Shown here piece after piece: positions 1-11,862 of a stretch of DNA of 64,000 nucleotides (positions are counted from its first letter, which is position 1; each line of letters starts with the position of its first letter). The DNA is from Zychaea mexicana (taxonomy: Eukaryota > Mucoromycota > Mucoromycetes > Mucorales > Lichtheimiaceae). A program made the translations under genes and the position numbers. The stretch spans positions 301,142-365,141 of the forward strand of contig NW_026516698.1 of the NCBI RefSeq assembly GCF_025766255.1, read 5' to 3'. The notes below the pieces were generated by a model. It was not told the origin of the DNA. It saw nothing but the letters and a program-made list of their open reading frames with translations, and searched no databases.

Positions 1-1311
1 CCTGCATTCTACTATATCCCTGACGCAATCCTCGCAGCCGTCATTATCCATGCAGTGTCCGATCTCGTCTCTGGTCCCAAATTCGTGCAGCACCTGTGGC
101 ACATCAACCCACTCGAGCTGTTTACGTTCGTTGCCGCAGTAATCATTACTTTCTTCACGAGTGTCGAATACGGTATCTATGTATCCGTTGCTCTAGCCGT
201 GTTCTTCATGCTGATCCGCATTGCTCGCCCACGCTATGCCGTCCTTGGCCGCGTTCCTGTTCGACCGATTCGCCCAGACATCCAGGACGAGAAAAAGTCA
301 GACGCAAAACCCAATGATAGCGACGTCGAATACGTCTACGTCAAAGAAAGCCACCCAACCTTGCATGACATTGTCGAACCCCCACCACCCGGCGTTCTGA
401 TTTTCCGTCTCGACGAATCTTTGACATACCCAAACGCCGGTTTCATCTCTGACAAGATCATGCACTATGTACAGGACAACTTTACATCGGGTCTTGCTCC
501 ACCAACCACGCGTGGTGAGCGAGCATGGAACGACCGTCGACCGCTTGTGAAAAAAGAAGATTTGGAAGCTGTCATGGCTGCACGAGAAGCATCGGGACGA
601 AAGCTCAGAGCGATCGTCCTGGACTTTTCAGCTGTCAACCATCTCGATTCAACTGGCGTACAAGCTCTTTTAGATCTCAGACTTGCTATCAACCGCTATG
701 TCGGCCGTGAGGTGGAATGGCATTTTGCTAGCTTGGCTACGCCGTTCATCCGTAACGCACTCATGATTGCTGGTTTTGGCAGTCAGAACGGCCGCGATTC
801 GCATCCACTCGAATTGGTGCCTATTGTTCCTCCTCAACTTCAACAACAGCAGCAGCAGCAACAACAAGAAGGAGCAGCAGCAGCAGCAAATGATAACGTC
901 AAGAGTGGAAGCGACTCGGCAGCAACAGCCACAGCTTCAAGTACATCGGACCACTGTGCAATTGATACAGAAGTCATTGACATGGACACGATCGATATAT
1001 CTGAAAAACGATCGGTCTATTACTCGATTCATCAACTACCATCATCATCATCATCTAGCTCTTCTATTCACTCAACCGCTACTGCGCATAGCAGCAGTAA
1101 CAAGGTTGCTGGCGATGATGATCGAGCATCAGCACGTAGTGTTCGAACTACCCGAACATCATCACCTTCGGTTATCAACATTGATCGTCACGGCAATCTA
1201 TCCTACTATCCACTATTGGAACGAGGCCTACCCATTGATCGAGCACCGTTTTTCCATTGGGATCTGGAAGATGCAGTACGAGCAGCCACTTTTGCTGCTT
1301 CTAGAGATTAA
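1..1311 (+). CDS. SulP-family sulfate permease, C-terminal part (5' end outside window)
   Basis: The frame is open from base 1 and ends with TAA at 1309-1311, so the N-terminal membrane core lies upstream of the window. What remains starts in the last transmembrane helices (a hydrophobic block with PDAILAAVIIHAVSDL, then a second span ending near VFFMLIRIARPRY). A cytoplasmic STAS domain follows, with the typical strand-helix block VLDFSAVNHLDSTGVQALLD. SulP proteins import sulfate at the plasma membrane for sulfur assimilation, and the STAS domain is needed for folding and regulation. After STAS comes a low-complexity tail rich in Gln, Ala and Ser (codons from about 840 to 1170). The protein ends in a conserved-looking segment (FFHWDLEDAVRAATFAASRD) of the kind seen at the end of fungal SUL1/SUL2 permeases. 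Family call is firm; substrate is inferred from the family. Confidence 0.93.
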   Translation, partial: PAFYYIPDAILAAVIIHAVSDLVSGPKFVQHLWHINPLELFTFVAAVIITFFTSVEYGIYVSVALAVFFMLIRIARPRYAVLGRVPVRPIRPDIQDEKKSDAKPNDSDVEYVYVKESHPTLHDIVEPPPPGVLIFRLDESLTYPNAGFISDKIMHYVQDNFTSGLAPPTTRGERAWNDRRPLVKKEDLEAVMAAREASGRKLRAIVLDFSAVNHLDSTGVQALLDLRLAINRYVGREVEWHFASLATPFIRNALMIAGFGSQNGRDSHPLELVPIVPPQLQQQQQQQQQEGAAAAANDNVKSGSDSAATATASSTSDHCAIDTEVIDMDTIDISEKRSVYYSIHQLPSSSSSSSSIHSTATAHSSSNKVAGDDDRASARSVRTTRTSSPSVINIDRHGNLSYYPLLERGLPIDRAPFFHWDLEDAVRAATFAASRD

Positions 1312-1625
1312 GTACTTTTAAACATTTCATCCTCCATCGTTTTCATTGTTGTAATCATTTTAACTACACACACCCTAATGTATTATATGTAATTCTCACC
1401 GCCCTTGCTATTACCTGTTCACCCAACCACATTTTCGACTCTCTTTCTCTTTCACCGCATGATTTATACCATTGTTCTTTTTCCTTCACCTTTCCTTGAT
1501 TGTACATATATAAAAGTTGTTTTTTATGCTCACCAAAACCTATGGCGACGTTTTAACGGCATGTTGTGTTAGTTGATCACTACACACCGTAGTAAGCATG
1601 ATAAATCAAAGGGATATATTCGTTA

Positions 1626-1863
1626 CACAAGCAGCGATCCATGTCATGCATATTATTATGCGCATTGGTTCGTTTGCACGATATTTTTATGGATGGTATT
1701 TGATGACGCTGGCCTCTACTTCTTATAATGAGAAGACATCGTCACAAGCAGCGATGGATGTCATGCATATTATGCGCATGGTTCGTTAGCACACTATTTT
1801 TACTGGTGGTTATTTGACGATGCTGGGCCTCTACATACTTCTTGTAATGAGAAGCCATCGTCA
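1626..1863. repeat. Two-copy imperfect tandem repeat, unit about 117 bp
   Basis: The block beginning CACAAGCAGCGAT at 1626 recurs at 1743, a 117-base offset. Both copies share the features GTCATGCATATTAT, GCGCAT.GGTTCGTT, GACG.TG.G.CCTCTAC and TAATGAGAAG.CATCGTCA in the same order. They differ by point changes and small indels. No coding sequence is evident. Confidence 0.85.
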
Positions 1864-1907
1864 TACCATGTGGTATTATCCACCGCACTTTCTATTCTCT
1901 ATCTTTC

Positions 1908-1930
1908 ATGCTCATGCTCATGCTCATGCT
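1908..1930. repeat. Hexamer microsatellite (ATGCTC)n
   Basis: About four head-to-tail copies of ATGCTC in noncoding DNA just after the 117-bp tandem repeat. Confidence 0.85.
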
Positions 1931-2795
1931 TGATGTTTCATTATTCAGAGCTTGTAATCGAGACGGTTATGATAGCAATGCAATCGGCACAGGTAAGTGA
2001 GTGAAGCAACAAATATGGAGACAGCGGCTATATACATTACAGAATCAAGCATTCATGCCGGATACTCAGCTCGAGAAAGAACAGAAGGAAAAGAGCGCGT
2101 CGTCATCTCTGCGGGTGATGCCGATCTGTTTCTATGTATATGATAATGCAAGGTTCAAATGCTGCTGCTGCTGCTGCTATAATAGTGCTCCCTGTTTATC
2201 CCCTTTCTCCCTTCCCGATCTCTCTAATATCTCACCCTTTGGCAAAACGACGCCCCTGGTTTCCTACAGCGATGATCACTGTCCCCCAAAGTAAACACCA
2301 AGCAAATATGAGTTTGGTGGGTGAATTCTGTCAATATTCGCACTCCCCCCCATGGGCTACTACTAAGCTGGCTATCCCGACCGGTTTTTTCTGTATTTGC
2401 TTCTATTATCAGAATATGAACGGACTACTTTAACACACTTTTGCTAAGTCCTGCTTGCTTTCTGCTCGGTCGGTTATAGCCCTCCCCCACCGACCTCCCC
2501 AACCCCCAAATTGTACTGGCCCTGACTGACATACATCCAATCCCCCCCCCTTTCGTTCGACATCATCACCATCAGGACCGCACCTAAAATAAATACAAAG
2601 CTCTTCTACTTTTCTCTTTTTCGGTTTGTTCCTACCTTCTTTTTTCCTCCATTCCTTCCATTGCACACTACAGCGTTACCAACAGCAGCGACAACAACAA
2701 CAAACAGCCTTTTCGTCGGTTGATAACTTGCTTTCTCCTTCAATCACTCTTTTCGCTTTTCTCCTGTCATTATCCTTTCTTACACAAAACGGGCC

Positions 2796-2802
2796 TATAA
2801 AG
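2796..2802 (+). promoter_or_regulatory. Candidate TATA box of the aquaporin gene
   Basis: TATAAAG lies 166 bases upstream of the chosen ATG (2968), inside a long pyrimidine-rich tract. Position and sequence fit a core promoter, but no transcription start is known. Confidence 0.4.
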
Positions 2803-2967
2803 ACATCGTTCTCTCTCTTCTTCTTTTTTTATCAAGACGAACGCACCCGTGCCACCCACTTTTATTCTTTCACACAACTCCACTATACCACAAAGCAAAA
2901 GTATCTTTTACAGAGTTACCTTGTCAGATCACTTCCTATCCTCGCATGCACGTTTCCGATAACAATA

Positions 2968-4469
2968 ATGTCCTACAGCGTCACATCCACAATTGCAGCA
3001 CCCTTATCACCCACCTCAACCACCCAGAAATGCGACACCGTACCGTCCTCGCTCAAAAGTAAATCAACGGTGATAGACCTAGAAAAAAATGATACAATGA
3101 ACCGTGAAGAGATCGTCGTCGACGCGCATTATCCCGATCATTATGAAGAAACGATCGCCGCCGATCCATCAATACATAAAGGACGATTTCAAGACCTCAT
3201 TGCGCTAGGCCGACAATTCAGACGCAATGTAAAGATCACATCCTATCCTCCTACTATTGCTATCACTCGTGCTTTTTTTACTATCTCAAGTTTCAACATG
3301 CTAATCTATCACCACCACCATCAACAACAATAACAGCATAGAGAGTTCTTGGCAGAATTCATTGGAACACTGATTCTGGTCCTCTTGGTCAACGGTGTCA
3401 CTGCTGAACAAACGCTGGGAGTATCCGCAAACTCTTGGTTGACTGTCGCGTACGGAAATGGTAATCATTGGGGTTATTCCTTCTTGCTTTATTACATTTT
3501 AATGCAGCAGCTTGAACAAGACTGATTGACAACAACCCTTCTTTTCTAAATTTTAGGTATGGCTGTATTGTCTGCTATTAGTGTCTGTGGTCATATTTCG
3601 GTGAGTAGCAATAATTAGTTTATCTTCAAGTAACATGCGAGTGAGCAGCAGTAGAGGTGGTTGCAGAAGAAAAGAAAAATCGAGTCCCCACCGAGAATCC
3701 CCTTTTTTCATGGCCAGCAGTGTATTGCTCCAATCTCCCTGATTTCCTTGCTTATATCTAAATCTACTGCTGCTGTTGCTGCTGCTACCACTATACTCGT
3801 TGCTGACTAAATTGATATTATTTTTTAAAAAAACGCATGAATAGTTTCTAACTAAAAGGAAATTTCATTACTACACTTTCAAAAAACCATTAGGGTGCAC
3901 ATATGAATCCCGCCATCACCATTGCCTTGTGGCTATTTAGCAACTTCCCCGGCCGCCGTGTACCCACCTACTGTATAGCACAGCTGCTAGGTGCATTTTG
4001 CGGATCCGCACTGCTCTATACGATTATCACACCCGCCATCCATCAATTTGACGGTGGAACACGATCTATCCTTGGCGAACATGGAACCGCGACCATATTT
4101 GCAACCTATCCACCGCTCTACGTAGGCATTGGAACCGCGATCGCATCCGAGGTTGTCGGAACGGCCTTGCTAGTATTGTTGGTGATGACCACGGGTCACC
4201 CGAGCAATCGCCCATTTTCCTCGATGCAAGGCGTCATTATAGCGACCGGGCTCTCGTCCATCTTGTTGTCGATCGGATACACATCTGGATTTTCGTTAAA
4301 CCCAGCGCGTGATATCGGTCCTCGATTGTTTACAGCATTGGCTGGTTGGGGACTTGAAGTGTTTACGGTCGGTAATTATTATGCGTTTGTGCCCATGTTT
4401 GCACCACTTCTCGGTTCTTTCGTAGGCGGAATCGCTTATATGATCTTCATCGATCATGGTGTGGAATAG
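2968..4469 (+). CDS. Aquaglyceroporin (MIP family channel)
   Basis: Four exons, 2968-3228, 3337-3460, 3557-3600 and 3894-4469, give 334 residues with GT-AG introns of 108, 96 and 293 bases. The start is the ATG after AACAATA; about 88 hydrophilic residues precede the first helix (REFLAEFIGTLILVLLVNG). The two pore half-helices carry MNPA (residues 147-150) and LNPARD (278-283). Asp directly after the second NPAR is characteristic of glycerol-conducting members rather than strict water channels. The protein therefore probably moves glycerol and other small neutral solutes, and water, across the plasma membrane. The 44-nt third exon encodes the end of a helix just before the first NPA. The third intron is unusually long for this window and is AT-rich near its end. 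The alternative, a general aquaporin, is less likely because of the Asp. Confidence 0.9.
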
Positions 4470-7329
4470 AATGAGAAATTCGCCCAGACCACCTTCTTTA
4501 CCTCATCCCTCATCATTATCATCATTCTTTTGAGAGCAAAAAATTATCAAACTTCTTCTCTTTCATCATGTATATACACAAAAAAAACAACAACTCCCCT
4601 CCCCTCATTCATTCACATCATCATACACGACGCGCAACGACTAAAGCGTGATTGGCCATCCATTATCCCACACCCATTCATCATCCATATTAAAAAAAAC
4701 AAAAAGACCCATTTATATCCATCTACTGACACTTAATATTCAACAAAAAAGAAATTTGATAACACTATATACATACTACATATTGAACGTTTACAGAAGG
4801 AAGAAACAGTTGATGGCTGAGGATGGCAAATAATAATAGGAGACACGTCGGGGTCGGGGGCTAGGGTTTATTATGGATGATGTAGAATCATTGTTTGACC
4901 TCCATACTATCAAGAATAATGACAAAATTTACATGCGTTGAAGCGAAAAGTAAAAGCACGTTGTGGATTTTTGTTGGGTGGCTACTAGATCCCTCTCCGA
5001 TAGCATATTGCTCCCCTTCTTCTCCTATGCACAGGTTATCGTGCTGCCGCAGTTCTAGACCTGTTTTACCTACTCACGTACTTTATGTGGCCACAACGAT
5101 AATGGGCCACGTACCAAAAATATCATCTTATTGGAAGATACGAAGATGATGAGTGCATTTACGGAATCTAAATTTATCCAAGAAAAAGGATGCTTTGATT
5201 ACAGAGGGGCGACAATGAGTAGATCTCCTATCATATTGCATCTGCAATTTTTTTTCGTACCGAACATCTGCTACTAACACTACCCACTTTTTTTGCTGTA
5301 CCAACTTTATTATATTCCAAGAATAGTAGCATTTTTTTACAATGGGAAATTTATTCCTGCATGTATACGAACAGACCGGACGAGGGATGACAATGATAAG
5401 CACTACACCTTCTTTACGAAGATGACACTTACTAAGGTCTTTCTTTTTTTTGTGTATTTTAGCTGTAATGTCGTATCAAGCTTAAAATATGCATGTAGAT
5501 GAAGCAACTATGTACCACTAATAACAGTAGCAAATTCTGCATTTTAGCAGAAATGCTAGCATATTACATTATGCTATAGTATAAAAACGAGGACAGAAAA
5601 GTTACAGCAAGGATTCTCTATACTCGGAAAATGTGCACAGAAGAAGAGTATAACAGCGGATTTTCTTCCAACTCTTCAATACTCCTCCCCCCAAAACCAA
5701 AAGTGCCCCTAGATTGCTTCCTGGTGCTTTTTTTTCAAACTTTAAAAAAGTGCAGAAACAGGATCGCTGCAGTAGCTGGCTACTGCTTATCAAAATCGTA
5801 ATGTACCAGTTATAAAATCGTTGTTGTGTACGTAGGAACAAAAAAGCTGTTAACCGGCGATGCACGACAATGAAGCCGATAATATAAGTTCCAGCTTAGG
5901 AGCATCCCTATGTAAAAATAACAATATAGCGTCATACATCAGCAAACCGAAGCTCGCAAGCGAGAAAAAGTGGTCGAGGATACCAAAACATGGTCTCTTC
6001 TACACACCGCAAACGCACTACTGCACGTGTATATGCACCGCCTCATATTACTCAGAACTTGCTCTTAGCAGGTATTATCATTCACTTTTGCAAATCATAT
6101 CGAACTAAATTGAAAACTACCAATTATGATAGATAATACAAAGTCATGCAGAACGGAAGTACAAGAAATGCAAGTAGGCAAAAAGACACGTAATGTCTCA
6201 TCTTGTATATGCACTCACACAGAAGAGAAATAGTTAGTGCAATAGTTTTGTAGTACCGAGGCATCCGTGTGGCATGACATTTTCTAAGCGCTAGCCTAGT
6301 GCTTAAATGTTTGTTGCTGCAGAATCAACAGATTCTCATGGCATATCTGTTTTTCCGGACGTGTCCTAGAAACTTGTAAACAATCATGTAGCTATAAATA
6401 ATTCTACGCCTCCATTGTCATAATAATAAGGCATTATTAATGTGTTGATATAAATAGAAACATACAGGTGTCGATGTGTGAGACTTCGTTTATCCCATGT
6501 TTCACTTTGATGTGCTACATATGTACACTTTGTGTATTGCATGGCCTGACAGTTAATATGAGCCACCGAACCTTATAATCTTCCACTTGAAAATAGGCCC
6601 CCTTGCTACGGTCATAATTGAAGGGAGAGTTTCTTATAAACTTGGTTTCTTTTATGTAATAGCAATACTGTAATAATGAGGTAGGTTGATATTGACTGGA
6701 TATCAAAATCGTACTGATGACAATGAAATCGGATTTTGCAAAAAATATGTGGATATTTCGTAGGAAACGTCTTACAGGAATTCCAGTGGCATAATACATT
6801 CATCGTTATTTCGCATACAAGCATGATAGATATAAGGATGGTATGTATCATCATCAGATTGATCAGTAATAACATTTTTTTTTGGTGGAGAGATAGGTAA
6901 AGAGACGTAATGTTTGTAAAACTAAATCAGCAAAGTACTTTCTTTAGCCGAAGTATATACCAATTTCAGGAATACTGCTGATGGCCAGGATGTTCATAGT
7001 GTTGGAAAAGAACAACCAGCAAGTCCACATTCGCATAATCATTTCTGGAAAAGGAAATGAAAAGGGACAGAAGGAGATGGAAAATGTTATGCGCTTTTAT
7101 GATTGAACAAGTAGAGAGCTCGCGTGAGTTTGGATATTTTTGGGAGAGGGAAGGAAGAAAAACAAGAAAACAATTATCAACAAGCTAAAAGAGAAACAGT
7201 ATAGATAATATGGGAGAGTGAGGGGTGCTATAGGAGGAGAAACGGGATAAACTGATAAGCGAAGGAAGAAACTAAATCTATTATGTGCGCTAAATGTGTA
7301 AACTAAATATTATTATCCTTTGTCTTTGT
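4470..7329. other. AT-rich gene-poor region
   Basis: About 2.9 kb without a convincing gene. Frames are short, broken and match no family I recognise. The first few hundred bases are the 3' flank of the aquaporin gene; the last few hundred are purine-rich and flank the 3' end of the GDA1 gene. Confidence 0.55.
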
Positions 7330-9282
7330 TCATTTCACTTGGCAGATTTGTGCTTCGTCAATCATTGCGATGGAAGCGCCCAAGCACCAACCCGTCTCTG
7401 CGCCACGAATCTTCTTTGCCGTGCGGACAAGGCGTTCAGGAGGCACATCATAACCGATCCGCAACAAACCGTGAATATACGTCAAATCCAAGCAATAGTC
7501 TGGCTTGCTCATCAAGGCCTCAATCGCGTTAGGAACGTGCTTGAACGACTGAGTCTCGCCAGCACAAACACTTTCGGTCAACTCGCCCAACTCTTGGACA
7601 GAAAATTCGGATGGCATTCCCAAAGGTTGTGTCAAGTCGTAAAAGAACGAAAAGACGTAGAGGTCGCGAGCAGTGAACGTCTCTGTGATCGGAGGTTGAT
7701 ACATGCCATCGAATGCACAGGGAGCAAGGGCACAAATCTTGTCTTTGTTGAAAACGCGCTCGACAACACCGCGGCATTGAGCATGACCAGCGCCTGTGCC
7801 AACCAAAGTCACTTCTTTGCCAGTTCCAGCTTCACTTTCTTCCCATGTGAACGTCTCGGTATGATTTGCAGGCAGGCATGGGTGGTACACGTGACCCGAT
7901 CGCGTCGCTTCTTCTTTCCATGTCTCGGCCATTTCCGCCTTGATGCGCTTGCGTGCCTCGTTCAAGCCATAGCCAAGGTACGAATGTTGGTACAGTGTAT
8001 ACTGCGCATCTCCGTAATCCAACAAATACTTGTGCTCGCCTTCGGCCATTGAATTATCGGTATCAAAGGTGGGTTCAAACACGATCTGGGTCGATGCACC
8101 GCCCAGATCAAATACGGCAGCGGACCGGCCCTTTTTTAACGAGCCCAACAAGTAGTTGACAGTGATCCATGCGTACACGCCTACATGTATCCGCAACGAT
8201 TATCGGTATGCAAGTGATATCCGTCAGAACCGATTCAACATTCCATCACCATTGCTGCGGACCCATATCCGTCCCCTCCCACTTGTGCAGGCTGCAGCTT
8301 TATAGCAAAACACAATGAATATATCACACTTTACCTTCATCTTTGCCGTCCATGATCTCAATCCCATGTTCGCCACCGGCAATCGGGAAAGGATATTTTG
8401 TTTCCAAGCGCGTGCGCACAGCATCCAGAATCTTCTTGCTTTGGCTTTCACCTAACATACGTAAACCGGCTGTTGCCTTCAATTCGATCGGAGTGCAATG
8501 ATGTAGCTCAGCAGGTACATTGTCAAGCGCAACCTGCATCAGTTCATCCAGGGACTTTGCCGCGGCTTCTGCATCATCCTTGTAGGAAGAAAGTCCTGGT
8601 TCGATGGGATAAAATACTTCATCTTCTAATTCGGGCTGTTCTCTACAGTAGTTGAATCGATACACATGCATTCTTGACCCAGATGAACCAGCATCAATCA
8701 TGAGTGCATATTGAATAAGTGGTCGGCCGGGATGAGGTGTGCTGCAATGTTCTGACGGTGATGGTGATGACGTTTCCGACGTGATCTCTTTGCTGTTGTT
8801 GCTGTTGTCCTCGATTGTAGGGTCTGCTGACAATGCCGGATCCGGATCCGTTGAAATCACTAAAATTAGCATTTTGTATAATTATGCATTAGTGTATATA
8901 TAGACGTTTTGTCATTTTCCTTTTTTATTGAGCAATTACCGACAGGAACAGAAACACCAACAAATATCTCTCAATCGCGCCAACAATGAAGATTTACTAA
9001 ATTATTACCTGGTTCCTGCTGCTGCTGTTGCTCACCAACAATGCTAGTGTTAGGTTTTTGCGAACCCGACAAATGCTGGTACCGTTCACTTGGAAACAAT
9101 AACCATAGCAATAATAATATAGCTGATGCACCCACGGCACACTTGATCAGCAACGTTTTGCGTGATTTTGCAGTATTCATCATCCTCTGGAGCCAACTCC
9201 GTTGCCGTTCTTGTTTGATGGTGATGGAGTTTTGGCGTTGATGAAATGAGGACGTGGTCGGTAACGGTAGATTGGCAGCCAC
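7330..9282 (-). CDS. GDA1: Golgi guanosine/nucleoside diphosphatase (GDA1/CD39 family)
   Basis: Three exons on the minus strand, 9282-9009, 8859-8335 and 8180-7330, total 1650 bases (549 residues). The short cytoplasmic N terminus is followed by one hydrophobic span (about residues 45-63), giving a type II membrane protein. All apyrase-conserved regions are visible: ACR1 DAGSSGSR (147-154), ACR2 KATAGLRML, ACR3 GVYAWITVNYLLG at the exon 2/3 junction, and ACR4 FDLGGASTQIVF (from 290). In yeast Gda1 hydrolyses GDP in the Golgi lumen to GMP, allowing GDP-mannose import for protein and lipid mannosylation. A related Ynd1-like apyrase would normally have a C-terminal membrane span, which is absent here, so GDA1 is preferred. 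A Gln/Asn-rich linker separates the membrane anchor from the catalytic domain. The sequence upstream of the start is rich in GA on the plus strand. Confidence 0.92.
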
Positions 9283-10166
9283 ACTGAATAAAATTAAGGG
9301 ATATGCAAGAGAGAGAAATGAGAGTACTTTTGCGAGAGAGAGAGAGAGAGCGTTGGTTATCAGAAGAATGAAGGGGCGAAGGAGGGGTGTGGCTCTCCAA
9401 AAGGAAACTCGAAGCTATAAAAAGAAGAGGGAAAGAGCGAAAGCCAAGCCCAGATTTCTCTCACAGAAAATACATTTGACAATCCGGTGAAACTAGTTCG
9501 TCTACAAGTGGAGGTCCAGCCCTTTAAATCTTGGTTCATAATCGCTCTTTTTATAATAATATCTTAACAAGATGCGATCATACACTTGAGAATAGTCGAT
9601 TTTCTGCTTGTTTCTTCGGAAAACAAGAAAGGCAACATGCCGTTTTAAAAATCTGTGCTACGTGTGGTGGCTGCTCGAACGTTACCCATTTTCAGAGTTA
9701 GGGTTCGGACCAACTCGAATGTATGAGACATTCTTGTTCACGCTGGAAGTGTGCATTTTTGATATTCGCACACTACACGCTCCATTCAGGCTGACAGAAT
9801 GTTAACGACAACGCTATGATGGCGGATACGATTGTATTTAGCAAGTAGGGCCATTTTGACATTAATATAATGTAACTCTTGTAAATAAAAGCTTTTTTAA
9901 TCCAATTGTAGACGATCGGATTCTCTAGGACAATAGACCTAAACGAAAAATTGATGTTGGGTAAGTGGGACAATATCTTTCTTTTAACGCTATGGATTAG
10001 GCTTTTCGTGAAAATATACCGTCTCTCCAAATAAATTATGTAAACGATCGGGCAACTGGCTCTGCTTCATAAAAAGCAAATTCCAAAGGGCCTAGCAAGT
10101 AAAAGTGCTAAGTGTATTAGTATCAATAATGTTATAGATAACGAACAACTTTCAGACGAAAGTATA
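9283..10166. other. Intergenic region between GDA1 and the GDSL esterase
   Basis: A purine-rich tract (GAGA run near 9338-9352) marks the probable GDA1 promoter. The rest, about 9500-10166, is AT-rich 3' flank of the neighbouring esterase. Nothing else seen. Confidence 0.5.
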
Positions 10167-11862
10167 CTATATCAATACCGTTGCTATCCACTGATGTCCT
10201 GCAACACTTGGATGAAGACAATCAAAATTACTGAGTCTTTGTAGCGGCCACTCAGCGGGATCAAATCGTACAGGCGTATATTTGACCCCAAAGGATTCGT
10301 TTGTCAAGCTGCTGTACTTCTGATAGATCGATTGAATTTGGTCATCGTATACTAAACTCTTTATTAATACAAGAGAGCGCGAGAAATTTCGCATCATCAT
10401 ATGCGTCCGGTTTCCTTTTTTGCACAAGGCTTCAATTACAATAGAAACTTACGCGCTGCTAATTGGCCAAATCGTGGCCAATTTTTCTTATCAAACCCAC
10501 ACATGCACAGAACACGGTCCAGGATAAGGTTGTTCAGAGGAAAAGCGTCAATTTGTTTACAATAGTCCTGACCGTCCATTCTCTTGAAGATAGATGTCAA
10601 ATTTAATGATCCAACTGTTTGCTTATGTTAGTAAAATTTTGCTATTACAGAAGGGGTTACAGTGGACCATTGCTGTGAAATAAAAGCAACTTTGATCCGT
10701 GTTTAACTTTTCTTATACAACAGGATTACGTACCTATGTTAACGATTACTTTTGGAATTTCGCGGTAAATCCGATCGATAGCCTGATCTAGATAGCGGTG
10801 GTAATTCTCCGGAGTAAGGTATTTCTCATATAATGCGTCAATGCATGAGAAACACATATCATTACCTAGCGTGTTTATGACATATATGAATTACTGTAGC
10901 AGGCGGTTCATGGATATTGTTTGTAATATTTAACTCTTTGTTTTTTATGACTTCATATAGTATAATTCCATTAATGACAAAGCACATGGAACTTACTCCC
11001 CATTTGGATGACGATCAGTTTCCAATCTTGTTCAAATCCTTCTCCAGTGTTTTTTTTTCATTTCTGGTATGAGATAATCAAGTTCTTGATCTAAATTTCT
11101 TGTCCAAGCAAAGTTTAACGCGGCATTGAGCTGGTCTATTGGTGGATCATCTATGACATATAATATAAATTATTAATTCTTTCTCTAGCTTAGTGGCACT
11201 CAACATGTATGTATCAGCAATCACATACGTAAATAGCCGGGACAGTGGCCAACTAAAAACATATATTTATAGGTGCTTTTAAAGTCAGTTACTTCATGTG
11301 TATGTACATGCACGAATTAACTGTGTTGACCGAAGAAGGAATGAAAATATCTATAAAACATTTCACCTGTACAGAATGAGGGTGACCTTTGTCCACTAGG
11401 AGGGTCCATTATATCTGATCCAGCATAATACTTGAAGGCATTTGATAATGTCATCGAACCATTGCGTCTACCGGTCGTAAAGGCAACATCCCGTGATTCA
11501 TGAATAGTTGTTTTGCTGAAGAGACTACCTTGAACACCTTCGGCAACAATTCCTGTCATTAAACTATGTGTTTTCTTTATTTAATGATGCCTTCCATTAC
11601 ATTATGAAGCCCTGTATATGATGCATATACACAGTATCTTAAGGATTGACACAAAGTAGAATTACCTATCACCCAACGATGCAACTGCTTTGATATCGTC
11701 AGGACGAAGATCGTGCGCGTCCTTTGGAGGTTGTGCTCGACTTTCCAATTTAGGACATGTATATATGGAAATGTGATGATAAGACTGCCCTTGAGCGCAG
11801 AGCTGCTGTTGGAAAGTTTGTAAAACAAGCGTCATGTATATCACTAAAAGAAGATTAATCAT
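10167..11862 (-). CDS. Secreted GDSL/SGNH esterase of the phospholipase B1 type, with a one-base frameshift
   Basis: Seven exons can be joined on the minus strand: 11862-11666, 11563-11367, 11252-11229 (24 nt), 11150-10997, 10865-10734, 10614-10453 and 10429-10167. A signal peptide (MINLLLVIYMTLVLQTF) is followed by the SGNH blocks: the nucleophile motif LGDS (Ser66, codon split by intron 1), GSND (split by intron 4) and the closing DCLHPS..GH with the catalytic Asp and His near the C terminus. The family hydrolyses acyl esters of (lyso)phospholipids or other lipids. All splice sites are intact, but exon 4 contains nine A (plus-strand T at 11050-11058) where eight would keep the frame, so the reading shifts just after the LIPEMKK segment. 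With one base removed the coding length is 1128 bases (375 residues). It is either a recent null allele or a homopolymer sequencing error. Confidence 0.8.

Larger units (their letters stand above)
1312..2967. other. Intergenic region between sulfate permease and aquaporin
   Basis: No gene seen. It holds the 3' flank of the permease, an imperfect tandem duplication (1626-1863), a hexamer repeat (1908-1930), a short GCT run near 2160-2178 and pyrimidine-rich DNA from about 2460 that leads into the aquaporin promoter. Confidence 0.6.
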
